DNA from: an uncultured Collinsella sp.
GTDB lineage: Bacteria > Actinomycetota > Coriobacteriia > Coriobacteriales > Coriobacteriaceae
Direction of reading: 5' to 3'
DNA: 7,395 bases
NCBI GenBank assembly: GCA_958448375.1
Contig: CAUDDU010000041.1
Coordinates: forward strand, 1 to 7,395
The notes beneath the pieces are model-generated. The model was not told the DNA's origin, did no database searches, and saw only the letters and a program-made list of their open reading frames with translations. Every line of letters starts with the position of its first letter. The first letter of the stretch is position 1. The position numbers were made by a program, and so were the translations under genes. Below, in pieces: positions 1 to 5,373 of the stretch.

Positions 1-24
1 GACCAGATACAGATCTTTATTCAT
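1..24 (-). CDS. Histidine phosphatase family protein, N-terminal fragment cut by window edge
   Basis: Only the first eight codons are in the window, read leftwards from ATG at 24: MNKDLYLV. A Shine-Dalgarno AAAGGA (30-35 on the minus strand) lies 5 nt before the ATG. The peptide DLYLV is the same as the first beta strand of the neighbouring phosphatase, where it leads directly into the catalytic RHG motif, so a second histidine phosphatase is the natural reading. The gap to the upstream gene's stop codon is only 17 bp, so the two are probably co-transcribed and arose by tandem duplication. The family assignment rests on a very short stretch and is an inference. Confidence 0.55.
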
Positions 25-41
25 AGGGGTCCTTTCGTTCG

Positions 42-584
42 TTACCAACCCAAGAGCGAAAACGCCCCGTCGCAATAGCCAAAATGAAGCACGGCACCGT
101 TGTCGGGTAGCTCTCCCCCGCCAGTCACATACTCAAGAAACTCTTGGCAGGCTGAGCCGTGGGAAACCGCCAGCACGCAGTCGTGCTGCGGCCTGGCCAT
201 GATGCGGGACAGCGCCGCGACCATGCGCGACTGGAGCTGCACTTCAGACTCGCCACCAAAGGCCACCGGATAATCGCCCCAGGGCTGCGGCGGCATCTCG
301 CGATTTGCTGTGCCCTCCAGCGAGCCAAAATGCCACTCACGCAGGTCATCGACCAGCTCTATCGAGCGGCCCTCACCAGCAATTAGCTCAGCCGTACGCC
401 GCGCCCGGCCCAACGGCGAGGAATACACATGATCAAAGGCCACGCCACGCGCCGCAAACGCCGTACGCGCCGCAAACGCCTGCTCGCGCCCGCGCGCCGT
501 AAGCGGCGAATCGTGCCAGCCCTGCAAAATGCTCTGCACATTGAGCTCAGTCTGCCCATGTCGTACCAAATACAGATCTGCCAC
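42..584 (-). CDS. Histidine phosphatase family protein (phosphoglycerate mutase-like)
   Basis: A 180-residue cytoplasmic phosphatase of the phosphohistidine (branch 1) superfamily. With the GTG start at 584, the phospho-accepting motif is LVRHGQTELN, with R8 and H9. The other active-site residues are R60 (SSPLGRARRT), E83 as likely proton donor (LREWHFGSLEG), and H142 (SHGSACQEF). All are present and the length is normal for small members such as the cobalamin-phosphate or broad-specificity phosphatases, so it should be active; the substrate cannot be told. The frame stays open 18 codons further upstream to 638, but those codons are the translated inverted repeat at 600-634. GTG at 584 has a purine-rich SD (AGGGG, 592-596, 7 nt away) and puts the first beta strand at the N-terminus as in the family. 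It lies 82 bp downstream of the nitroreductase gene and 17 bp upstream of a probable paralogue. Confidence 0.9.
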   Translation of the reverse strand: MADLYLVRHGQTELNVQSILQGWHDSPLTARGREQAFAARTAFAARGVAFDHVYSSPLGRARRTAELIAGEGRSIELVDDLREWHFGSLEGTANREMPPQPWGDYPVAFGGESEVQLQSRMVAALSRIMARPQHDCVLAVSHGSACQEFLEYVTGGGELPDNGAVLHFGYCDGAFSLLGW

Positions 585-599
585 ACACCCTCCCCTCGT

Positions 600-634
600 A
601 CCACCACAAAGGGGACAGGAGCCTTTGTGGTGGT
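600..634. repeat. Perfect 13-bp inverted repeat (hairpin) between two minus-strand genes
   Basis: ACCACCACAAAGG (600-612) is perfectly complementary to CCTTTGTGGTGGT (622-634), with a 9-nt loop. It lies between the nitroreductase stop (667) and the phosphatase GTG (584). On the minus strand no T-run follows, so it is not a standard intrinsic terminator; the hairpin ends only 3 nt before the phosphatase Shine-Dalgarno. It may be a dispersed REP-like palindrome, an mRNA processing or stability element, or a weak terminator that trims expression of the downstream phosphatases. Confidence 0.8.
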
Positions 635-666
635 TCACCGCCGGATCACACCGCGGCGACGCTCAG

Positions 667-1338
667 CTACACCAGTACGTCAGCAAGCGGGCGCTTGGGT
701 ACGTGGTGCACCTGTGCCTCGTCGCGCCAGTAATTAATTGAGCCGTCGGGGTTGGAATCGATCGCATCGATCACCTGCGTCTCGGCCGGAACGCCAAACG
801 CCATGATCAGCTTGAGCTCATACTTGTCGTTATCGAGCCCCATGGCATCGATCGCGTGGGGCGTAAAGGCCTTGAACATGCAGGCTGCCACCTCGGGCGT
901 GGCGCTGCGGGCGGCGAGCATCATCGTCTGCGCGGCAATGCCCGTGTCGGCCTCGGTAATGGGAGCGGCGGGCTTACCCGGAACGGCGCGCTCGGCCAAA
1001 ATCGCGATGTAGCCGGTCGGGCGCTCGCCCTCGGCAGGACCCGGCCAATCCTTAAGCGCACCGGCCCACGCGAGCTCATCAAATACGCGCGCGCAATCCT
1101 CGGCACCGCTCACCACATGAAAACGAAGACGCTGAGCATTGGCACCACAGGGAGTCAGGTGCGCCAGCTCCGCCAGCTCAAGCAAAAGCTCACGCGGCAC
1201 GCGCATGGACTCGTCAAAGCGACGGCACGTACGGGCGCGGCGAACCAACGCATCAAACGCGTTCAAGCCGAGCTTTTCGCAACCCTGCTTTGCCATCGAC
1301 TCGGCGCTTACCGGCGCCGCGGGAACTGCTTCGTTCAT
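667..1338 (-). CDS. Nitroreductase family protein (FMN-dependent)
   Basis: A 223-residue flavin oxidoreductase of the nitroreductase superfamily, normally an FMN-binding homodimer that uses NAD(P)H to reduce nitro compounds, quinones or related substrates. Family features: an N-terminal basic motif RRARTCRRFDE (33-43) that contacts FMN phosphate; TPCGANAQRLRF (62-73), the equivalent of the usual SPSxxNxQPWRF; the helix DTGIAAQTMMLAA (131-143); and a C-terminal YWRDEAQVHHVPKRPL segment (213-217 onwards for the charged tail), common in anaerobe nitroreductases. The frame is open to 1506, but ATG at 1338 places the protein start at the normal distance from the domain, and the extra 56 residues show no domain. 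No strong Shine-Dalgarno precedes ATG 1338 (only GGGGG about 5 nt away), so the start is less certain than the frame. First gene of a leftward block with the phosphatases; a DtxR-like box lies 29 bp upstream. Confidence 0.88.
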   Translation of the reverse strand: MNEAVPAAPVSAESMAKQGCEKLGLNAFDALVRRARTCRRFDESMRVPRELLLELAELAHLTPCGANAQRLRFHVVSGAEDCARVFDELAWAGALKDWPGPAEGERPTGYIAILAERAVPGKPAAPITEADTGIAAQTMMLAARSATPEVAACMFKAFTPHAIDAMGLDNDKYELKLIMAFGVPAETQVIDAIDSNPDGSINYWRDEAQVHHVPKRPLADVLV

Positions 1339-1366
1339 AGGGACCCCCAATACAAGCCAATTGTCC

Positions 1367-1385
1367 TTAGGAGAATCTAACCTAA
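1367..1385. promoter_or_regulatory. Candidate DtxR/IdeR-family metal-regulator box
   Basis: The 19-mer TTAGGAGAATCTAACCTAA matches the known DtxR consensus TTAGGTTAGCCTAACCTAA at 15 of 19 positions, with both outer half-sites (TTAGG and CCTAA) and one complete inner half intact. It is centred in the 235-bp gap between the divergent nitroreductase (ATG 1338) and HdeD-like gene (ATG 1574), 29 bp from the former, so repression of the nitroreductase is more likely than of the other gene. No clear promoter hexamers were found on either strand, and the regulator gene is not in the window. The match is seen; function is inferred. Confidence 0.42.
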
Positions 1386-1573
1386 AACGTAGGCAATAAC
1401 GAACAGGGCTGCAATGTTCTACACCTGTTGAATAGAAAATCGCGACGTGGGGAACAACGGAAACAATTCGGGACCTTTGGGTTACGTTTCGCCCTCCCCG
1501 ACCCATACGCCAGCGCCTTTAAGCGATACTGGTTGTAACGATCAAGGCTTACGCCGCACGGAAAGGAGACATT

Positions 1574-2176
1574 ATGGGCATCTTTAAGAACGATGACCAA
1601 AAATCGAGCCAGTTTGGATTTGACGAGAAAAGCATGGCGGGCAAAGCCGTCAAGGCCGTACGCTGGATCTACGCCATCACGGGCGTCTTAGCACTCATTG
1701 CTGGTATCGCGCTGCTTTTTGCACCCGCCAAGTCCCTCGTCTTTTTGACGACCGTCCTGGGTTTTTACTTTGTAATCACTGCTGCCATCAGGCTGTTCAC
1801 TGCCATTTTTGAGCCGCTGCTGCCCACCGGCTGGCGCGTGACGAGCATCATCTCCAACCTACTCATTATTCTGGGCGGCGTCATAATCCTGCGCAACCAG
1901 GCCTTCTCGACCGCGACGCTCACCACGATGGTGGTTATCGTGGCCGGCTTTGGCTGGATTGTCGAAGGTGTCATGTCCATTCTGGAGTCCGAGCTTTCGT
2001 CCAACCGTGCCCTCGCCATCCTGAGCGGCGCACTCTCCATCATCGCCGGCATGTTCGTGTTTATTTATCCGCTGTGGTCGGCCAAGATGCTCGTCATCTT
2101 TAGCGGCGCCGCGCTGCTGGTGTTTGGCGTAACGCTGATTGTTCGCGCTATTCAATTTGGCAAACTGGTGCACTAG
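1574..2176 (+). CDS. HdeD/DUF308 family integral membrane protein
   Basis: A 200-residue membrane protein. After a charged cytoplasmic N-terminus of about 30 residues it has six hydrophobic segments, roughly 31-50, 54-79, 88-107, 115-137, 144-164 and 170-193, in three pairs. Each pair shows the small-residue pattern typical of DUF308/HdeD repeats (for example VLALIAGIALLF, LLIILGGVIIL, ALSIIAGMFVF). The family is named after E. coli HdeD, linked to acid resistance; outside enterobacteria the role is unknown. The start is secure: GAAAGGAGAC, a near-ideal Shine-Dalgarno, precedes ATG by about 5-8 nt. The stop codon directly abuts the ATG of the UPF0178 gene, so the two form an operon. No signal peptide or catalytic motif is visible. 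Confidence 0.87.
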   Translation: MGIFKNDDQKSSQFGFDEKSMAGKAVKAVRWIYAITGVLALIAGIALLFAPAKSLVFLTTVLGFYFVITAAIRLFTAIFEPLLPTGWRVTSIISNLLIILGGVIILRNQAFSTATLTTMVVIVAGFGWIVEGVMSILESELSSNRALAILSGALSIIAGMFVFIYPLWSAKMLVIFSGAALLVFGVTLIVRAIQFGKLVH

Positions 2177-2659
2177 ATGCCGCGAACGCTCTTTATTGAT
2201 GCCGACGCCTGCCCGGTCACGCGCGAGTCGATTGACTGCGCGCGGCGGGCGGGCGTCGCCGTTGTTATCGCCGGCAACAGCACGCAAAACTTGGAACGGC
2301 ACATTCGCCGCGACGACCCGCGCGATGCCGAGCACGCGCGACGCGGCTTTTGGGTCACGACGCTCGATGTGAGCGTGGGCGCCGACAGCGCCGACTTTGC
2401 CATTGTCGAACGCCTGCAGGCGGGCGACGTAGTCGTGACGCAGGACATTGGCTTGGCGAGCATGGTGCTCGGCCGCGATGCCGCCGCAATCGGTGTGCGC
2501 GGGCGCGTCTACGACAAGGCGGCCATCGACATGCAACTGTTTATTCGCCACGAGGAAAAGAAGGTGCGCCGCGCCGGCGGACGCACTCGCGGACCGGCGG
2601 CATTTACCAGCGAAGACCGCGCTCGCTTTAAGCGCAACCTCACCGAGCTGCTGCGCTAA
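2177..2659 (+). CDS. UPF0178 (YaiI/YqxD, DUF188) family protein
   Basis: A 160-residue soluble protein of the widespread UPF0178 family, whose fold is PIN-nuclease-like but whose activity has not been established to my knowledge. Family signatures in order: FIDADACPV (6-14) with the paired acidic residues D8 and D10; VGADSADFAI (67-76); DVVVTQDIGLASMVL (84-98); and the C-terminal GPAAFTSEDRARF (139-151). Length is normal for the family and the conserved acidic positions are present, consistent with metal binding. The ATG follows the previous gene's TAG with no intervening base (CTAGATG), and no convincing Shine-Dalgarno is seen in the end of that gene, so translation is probably coupled to the membrane-protein gene. 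An intrinsic terminator follows 5 bp after the stop. Confidence 0.92.
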   Translation: MPRTLFIDADACPVTRESIDCARRAGVAVVIAGNSTQNLERHIRRDDPRDAEHARRGFWVTTLDVSVGADSADFAIVERLQAGDVVVTQDIGLASMVLGRDAAAIGVRGRVYDKAAIDMQLFIRHEEKKVRRAGGRTRGPAAFTSEDRARFKRNLTELLR

Positions 2660-2663
2660 CCAA

Positions 2664-2701
2664 GGTAGATTTTTGGGACATGTCCGGAAATCTGCTTTTT
2701 T
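2664..2701 (+). terminator. Intrinsic terminator of the HdeD/UPF0178 operon
   Basis: GTAGATTT (2665-2672) pairs with AAATCTGC (2688-2695), eight pairs with one G-T wobble, around an inner palindrome GGACATGTCC (2676-2685), followed by six T (2696-2701). Position 5 bp after the UPF0178 stop fits. The arms and core resemble the element at 2742-2792, so this terminator may itself be a member of a dispersed palindrome family. Confidence 0.78.
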
Positions 2702-2741
2702 GCTTTGGCGATTGACACGCATCCAACGCCCAGGTCATGGC

Positions 2742-2792
2742 GGTAGATTTTACGGCATGCCCCAGTTTTTACGGCATGCCCCAAGCATCTAC
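2742..2792. repeat. Composite palindrome with internal 17-bp direct repeat
   Basis: Outer arms GTAGAT (2743-2748) and ATCTAC (2787-2792) are inverted. Between them TTTTACGGCATGCCCCA occurs twice, at 2748-2764 and 2767-2783, a 19-bp period; each copy has the palindrome GGCATGCC. It ends directly at the exporter's stop codon (TAA, 2793-2795). No T-run follows on either strand, so it is not a textbook terminator, although it could stop or stabilise the exporter mRNA. The first bases GGTAGATTTT are identical to those at 2664-2673. Confidence 0.75.
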
Positions 2793-3881
2793 TTAGAGGC
2801 CAAAGGCAGAAAGGATAAGACCCCAGCCCGCACCGATGACGTACATCATGATCAGGAACAGGACGTTTTCGCGGGCGCTGCGGTTGGTGCGGAACAGCAC
2901 CAGGTAGCCCACACCGGCAGAGATGAGCGTGCCGGCGAGCATCGGGGCCAGCTGCAGCGCGCCTTCCAGGTACAGTTGCGTGATGACGACGCTGGCCGAG
3001 CAGTTGGGAATCAGGCCGACGAGTGCCGAGCCCAGGACCGCAAGCGTCTCGTTGCCGCGCAGGAACTGCTCGATTGCGGACTCGCCGAACGACTCGAGCA
3101 CGGCGACCAGAATCAGCGTCACCAGAAAAATGAATACCGAGACCTGCACGGTGTGCGAAATCGCGCTGCGTATGATCGACAGGACAGGCGTCCCTTCGTG
3201 GGAGTGGGAGTGACCGTGGCCATCATGGTGTTCATGCTCGCCCTCATGACCGTGATCGTGGCCATGTCCGTGGTCGTGCTCGTCCTCGTCTTCATCACAA
3301 CCGCAATGGTCGCGCTCGCACAGCTCGTGGATGTGGTCGGCGCTCACGCCCGCCTCGGCCACCTCGTCGATGATGTCACCGCCAGTGTGGTCGTCGTGCG
3401 CGCAGTTCACGTGGGCCGGGTTGGCCGCGGTTCCCAGCACGGTGCGGCGAATCGCCGCATGCGCGCGAGCGTTACGACGCAGGCCGCGAATGGCGGCGTC
3501 CACGATAAAGCCCGTGACCAGCGCGATCAGTGCCTTCGAAGCCAAAAGCATCGCCATGGTCTGCACGGGCACCTGCTCGGCGAGCAACAGCGGCAGCATC
3601 TCATCGGAGGTCGAAAGGAACACCGCCACCAACGTACCCAAGGTCACGACACGACCGGCATACAGCGTGGCCGCCATTGCCGAAAAGCCGCACTGCGGCA
3701 CCATGCCCAGCAACGAGCCAACCACGGGGCCCGCGGCTCCGGCACGCTTGATGGCGCCGTTAACGCGGTTGCCCGCAACATGTTCGAGCGTCTCGAGGGC
3801 CAGATACGTCACCAACAAAAACGGCACCAGCGAGAGCGTGTCCTTGCCGGCGTCGAGCAGAATATCAATCAACAAACCCAT
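2793..3881 (-). CDS. Heavy-metal / putative manganese exporter, PF11449 (ArsP_2-like) permease
   Basis: A 362-residue multi-pass membrane protein of the 10-TM heavy-metal exporter type, variously annotated as arsenic efflux or putative manganese transporter. The two halves carry matching signature motifs, GMVPQCGFSAMAATLYAGR (59-77) and GLIPNCSASVVITQLYLEG (289-307), each with a Pro-x-Cys element in a membrane segment, which is an internal duplication. Between them lies a cytoplasmic or exposed loop of about 90 residues whose stretch 191-230 has 14 histidines and many Asp/Glu, plus a CGC at 193-195: a probable Zn/Mn/Ni-binding region. Hydrophobic segments fall near 14-34, 52-74, 78-100, 107-127, 243-263, 278-303, 308-331 and 339-360. 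The ATG at 3881 has an AAAGG Shine-Dalgarno 11 nt upstream. Its promoter (3944-3971) is overlaid by CTAG motifs. The metal exported cannot be fixed from sequence alone. Confidence 0.85.
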   Translation of the reverse strand: MGLLIDILLDAGKDTLSLVPFLLVTYLALETLEHVAGNRVNGAIKRAGAAGPVVGSLLGMVPQCGFSAMAATLYAGRVVTLGTLVAVFLSTSDEMLPLLLAEQVPVQTMAMLLASKALIALVTGFIVDAAIRGLRRNARAHAAIRRTVLGTAANPAHVNCAHDDHTGGDIIDEVAEAGVSADHIHELCERDHCGCDEDEDEHDHGHGHDHGHEGEHEHHDGHGHSHSHEGTPVLSIIRSAISHTVQVSVFIFLVTLILVAVLESFGESAIEQFLRGNETLAVLGSALVGLIPNCSASVVITQLYLEGALQLAPMLAGTLISAGVGYLVLFRTNRSARENVLFLIMMYVIGAGWGLILSAFGL

Positions 3882-3925
3882 GACGGATGGAACCTTTCGT
3901 GTCTTTCGGCAGCATTGTAAAAGTC

Positions 3926-3959
3926 CTAGCGGTCAACTAGGGTATTGTAGTTATCCTAG
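3926..3959. promoter_or_regulatory. Triple CTAG array, candidate operator on the exporter promoter
   Basis: Three CTAG-centred motifs at 3926-3929, 3937-3940 and 3956-3959 are spaced 11 and 19 bp apart, about one and two helical turns. Read on the minus strand they are CCTAGGAT, CCTAGTTG and GCTAGGAC. They fall in the promoter spacer, at the predicted start site and just after it, where a repressor would act. CTAG is normally scarce in bacterial DNA. The bound protein is unknown; the motif differs from both the SmtB-type sites near 6950 and the DtxR-like box at 1367. Confidence 0.45.
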
Positions 3960-3971
3960 GCGCGATGCCAA
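3944..3971 (-). promoter_or_regulatory. Sigma-70-type promoter of the exporter gene
   Basis: On the minus strand, -35 TTGGCA (3966-3971) and -10 TACAAT (3944-3949) each match consensus at five of six positions, with a 16-bp spacer. The predicted start site is near 3937, leaving a 5' UTR of about 55 nt before ATG 3881. That is too short for a yybP-ykoY manganese riboswitch, and none is recognisable. Confidence 0.65.
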
Positions 3972-4053
3972 TAGTTGCCCATGGTAAACTATCATCTCGC
4001 CACATCTTAATGACTCAAAGCCGCACGACGCGGCCCATCCAAGGAGCAGTTAT

Positions 4054-5022
4054 ATGAACGTTTCACAAGCACTCGAATACGAGCGCCAGCCGTTTATTCC
4101 CATGTTTATCTATGGCGATCATGGCGCCATGGAGTCCGAGCGCCAGAAGGGCGAAGAGGCCCTTAAGGTGCTCGAAACCGAGTACTTTACCGCCGAGGGC
4201 GACCCCAGCTTCGACTTTGCCACCGTGCGCGACCTGGCTGACCGCAACCGCGACCTGTGCGACCAGATTGGCGAGGCGCGCCTGCGCAACGTGACGCCCG
4301 CGACGCTTTCGCGCGGTCTGTCCGACGCCGACACCTGCGCCGCCATCGGCAAGATGCAAAAGCGCACCGCCGCGTCCGTCATGCGCGAGATCCGCGGCGA
4401 CCGCGACGCGCTCGGCGTGGCGTACGCCCGCAAGCCTATCCAAGGCACAGTGCTCGGCATCGACATCGAGACCACCGGCCGTGCACCCGAGCGCGGCTAC
4501 ATCATCAACGTGGGCTGGGAGATCATGGAGCTCACCAGCGACGCCGTCCCGCACGACGCCGAGGCACACTACTGCGGCCTGCCCGATATCTACCGCGGCG
4601 AGGATGTGCCGCTGTCGAATATCCACCACATCACCTGGGACGACATCGACGGCAAAACGCCCTTCCGCGAGAACAAAGAGCTGCAAAAGCAGCTGCTCAA
4701 GCTTATGAAGAAGTACCCGTACATGGCACACAACGCCGCCTTTGAGGACAGCTGGTTCAAGATCCACCTGGACGGCTACGCCGAGGCACGCCGCGCCGGC
4801 AAGATCATCGTCATCGATTCGCGCCAGATCTGCCGCAGCTTGGACGCCGACGTGCGCTCGCTCCCCCGCGAGTCCGCGCCCGCCGCGCTCGAGAACTGGG
4901 CGCGCCGCCGTGGCACCCTCGCCGCCGACGCCAACGAGCAGCACCTGGGCCTCGACGACACCGACCTCATGCTCCGCACCGTCCAAGCCGAGTTCAACCT
5001 CAAGAACCTGTTTGACAAGTAG
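4054..5022 (+). CDS. DEDDh-family 3'-5' exonuclease with novel N-terminal region
   Basis: A 322-residue protein whose C-terminal two thirds is a DnaQ/RNase T-type exonuclease domain. Motif I is LGIDIETTG with D137 and E139; motif II HNAAFEDSWF gives D232; motif III HLGLDD gives H297 and D302 with the H-x4-D spacing of the DEDDh subgroup. The whole metal-binding set is present, so two-metal 3'-5' hydrolysis of DNA or RNA ends is expected. Residues 1-130 are hydrophilic and match no domain I know; they include a likely helical stretch (ATVRDLADRNRDLCDQIGEA, about 56-75). Start: AAGGAG lies about 7-8 nt before ATG 4054. It stands alone, divergent from the metal exporter, and is followed by a GC-rich hairpin. 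It is larger than a proofreading epsilon subunit's catalytic domain and lacks a clamp-binding motif I can recognise, so repair or RNA processing is possible. Confidence 0.87.
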   Translation: MNVSQALEYERQPFIPMFIYGDHGAMESERQKGEEALKVLETEYFTAEGDPSFDFATVRDLADRNRDLCDQIGEARLRNVTPATLSRGLSDADTCAAIGKMQKRTAASVMREIRGDRDALGVAYARKPIQGTVLGIDIETTGRAPERGYIINVGWEIMELTSDAVPHDAEAHYCGLPDIYRGEDVPLSNIHHITWDDIDGKTPFRENKELQKQLLKLMKKYPYMAHNAAFEDSWFKIHLDGYAEARRAGKIIVIDSRQICRSLDADVRSLPRESAPAALENWARRRGTLAADANEQHLGLDDTDLMLRTVQAEFNLKNLFDK

Positions 5023-5054
5023 AAACGTCTACGACAAACTCCGGCGTAGATCAC

Positions 5055-5094
5055 GGGCGGCCTCGCAGCGGGAAACCCCGCAGCGGGGCCGCCC
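5055..5094 (+). terminator. GC-rich hairpin after the exonuclease gene, terminator-like
   Basis: GGGCGGCC (5055-5062) pairs with GGCCGCCC (5087-5094); inside, GCGGG pairs with CCCGC around AAAC. Flanking CGTAG (5045-5049) and CTACG (5094-5098) can extend the structure. It begins 32 bp after the stop codon. There is no T-run, so termination would be imperfect or factor-aided. A smaller hairpin, GTAGA-AACG-TCTAC (5019-5032), includes the stop codon itself. Confidence 0.5.
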
Positions 5095-5161
5095 TACGTT
5101 CCACAAATAAACCTGCCATCACAAATTCTGAACACTCATTGCGAACGATTTCGGCCAATTC

Positions 5162-5202
5162 CCGACACGTAATTCGTTGTCGGATGGTGATGCATCACTA
5201 TC
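5162..5202. repeat. Two adjacent dyad-symmetric elements
   Basis: First, CCGACACG (5162-5169) pairs with CG-T-TGTCGG (5175-5183, one bulged T) around TAATT. Second, GATGGTGATGCATCACTATC (5183-5202) is a 20-bp palindrome with one mismatched pair, including the perfect 12-bp core GTGATGCATCAC. No T-run follows. They lie about 170 bp upstream of the nuclease-like gene and could be an operator or a repeat remnant. Confidence 0.6.
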
Positions 5203-5373
5203 AAATGTGCAGCAATTGAGTATTTCTATGCTATAGCCGAGCTGCGAAAACGTTTATTTAGGGCATACCAACTCATAATTGCGTCAAGCTTTTGGACAGC
5301 ATTTGGTTAGACCTCTAAAACGGCTTTTCCACTCAGCGCCGTCAACACGGCATTAGCTGACACGATATATACC

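Larger units (their letters stand above)
5023..5373. other. 351-bp gene-free region with inverted repeats
   Basis: No coding frame is supported here. It holds the GC-rich hairpin at 5055-5094 and then AT-richer DNA. Two adjacent dyads stand out at 5162-5202, described separately. A short hairpin GCCGT-CAAC-ACGGC (5338-5351) lies just before the presumed promoter of the next gene, and a GATATA (5364-5369) sits 5 bp before its ATG. No insertion-sequence ends or tRNA are recognisable. Confidence 0.6.

Noticed and set aside
585..638. Extended N-terminus of the phosphatase starting at ATG 638 with a CxxC motif
   Set aside because: The extra 18 codons are the translation of the inverted repeat and the Shine-Dalgarno region; GTG at 584 has a purine-rich site and gives the standard family N-terminus.
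1339..1506. Extension of the nitroreductase to a 279-residue protein starting at 1506
   Set aside because: The added 56 residues show no domain and run through the DtxR-like box; ATG 1338 fits the family length.
1859..2722. 287-residue minus-strand open frame
   Set aside because: Antisense to the HdeD and UPF0178 genes, with composition typical of a GC-rich shadow frame and no recognisable domain.
2448..3920. 490-residue plus-strand open frame rich in His and Arg
   Set aside because: It is antisense to the PF11449 exporter, whose translation has membrane segments and family motifs; it also crosses the terminator and the UPF0178 end. High GC keeps the frame open.
3882..3936. Manganese riboswitch (yybP-ykoY) before the exporter
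   Set aside because: The predicted 5' UTR is only about 55 nt and shows none of the conserved paired loops.
4063..4986. 307-residue minus-strand open frame opposite the exonuclease gene
   Set aside because: The plus strand encodes a complete DEDDh active site with a good Shine-Dalgarno; the minus frame is Val/Ala/Gly-rich and carries no motif.
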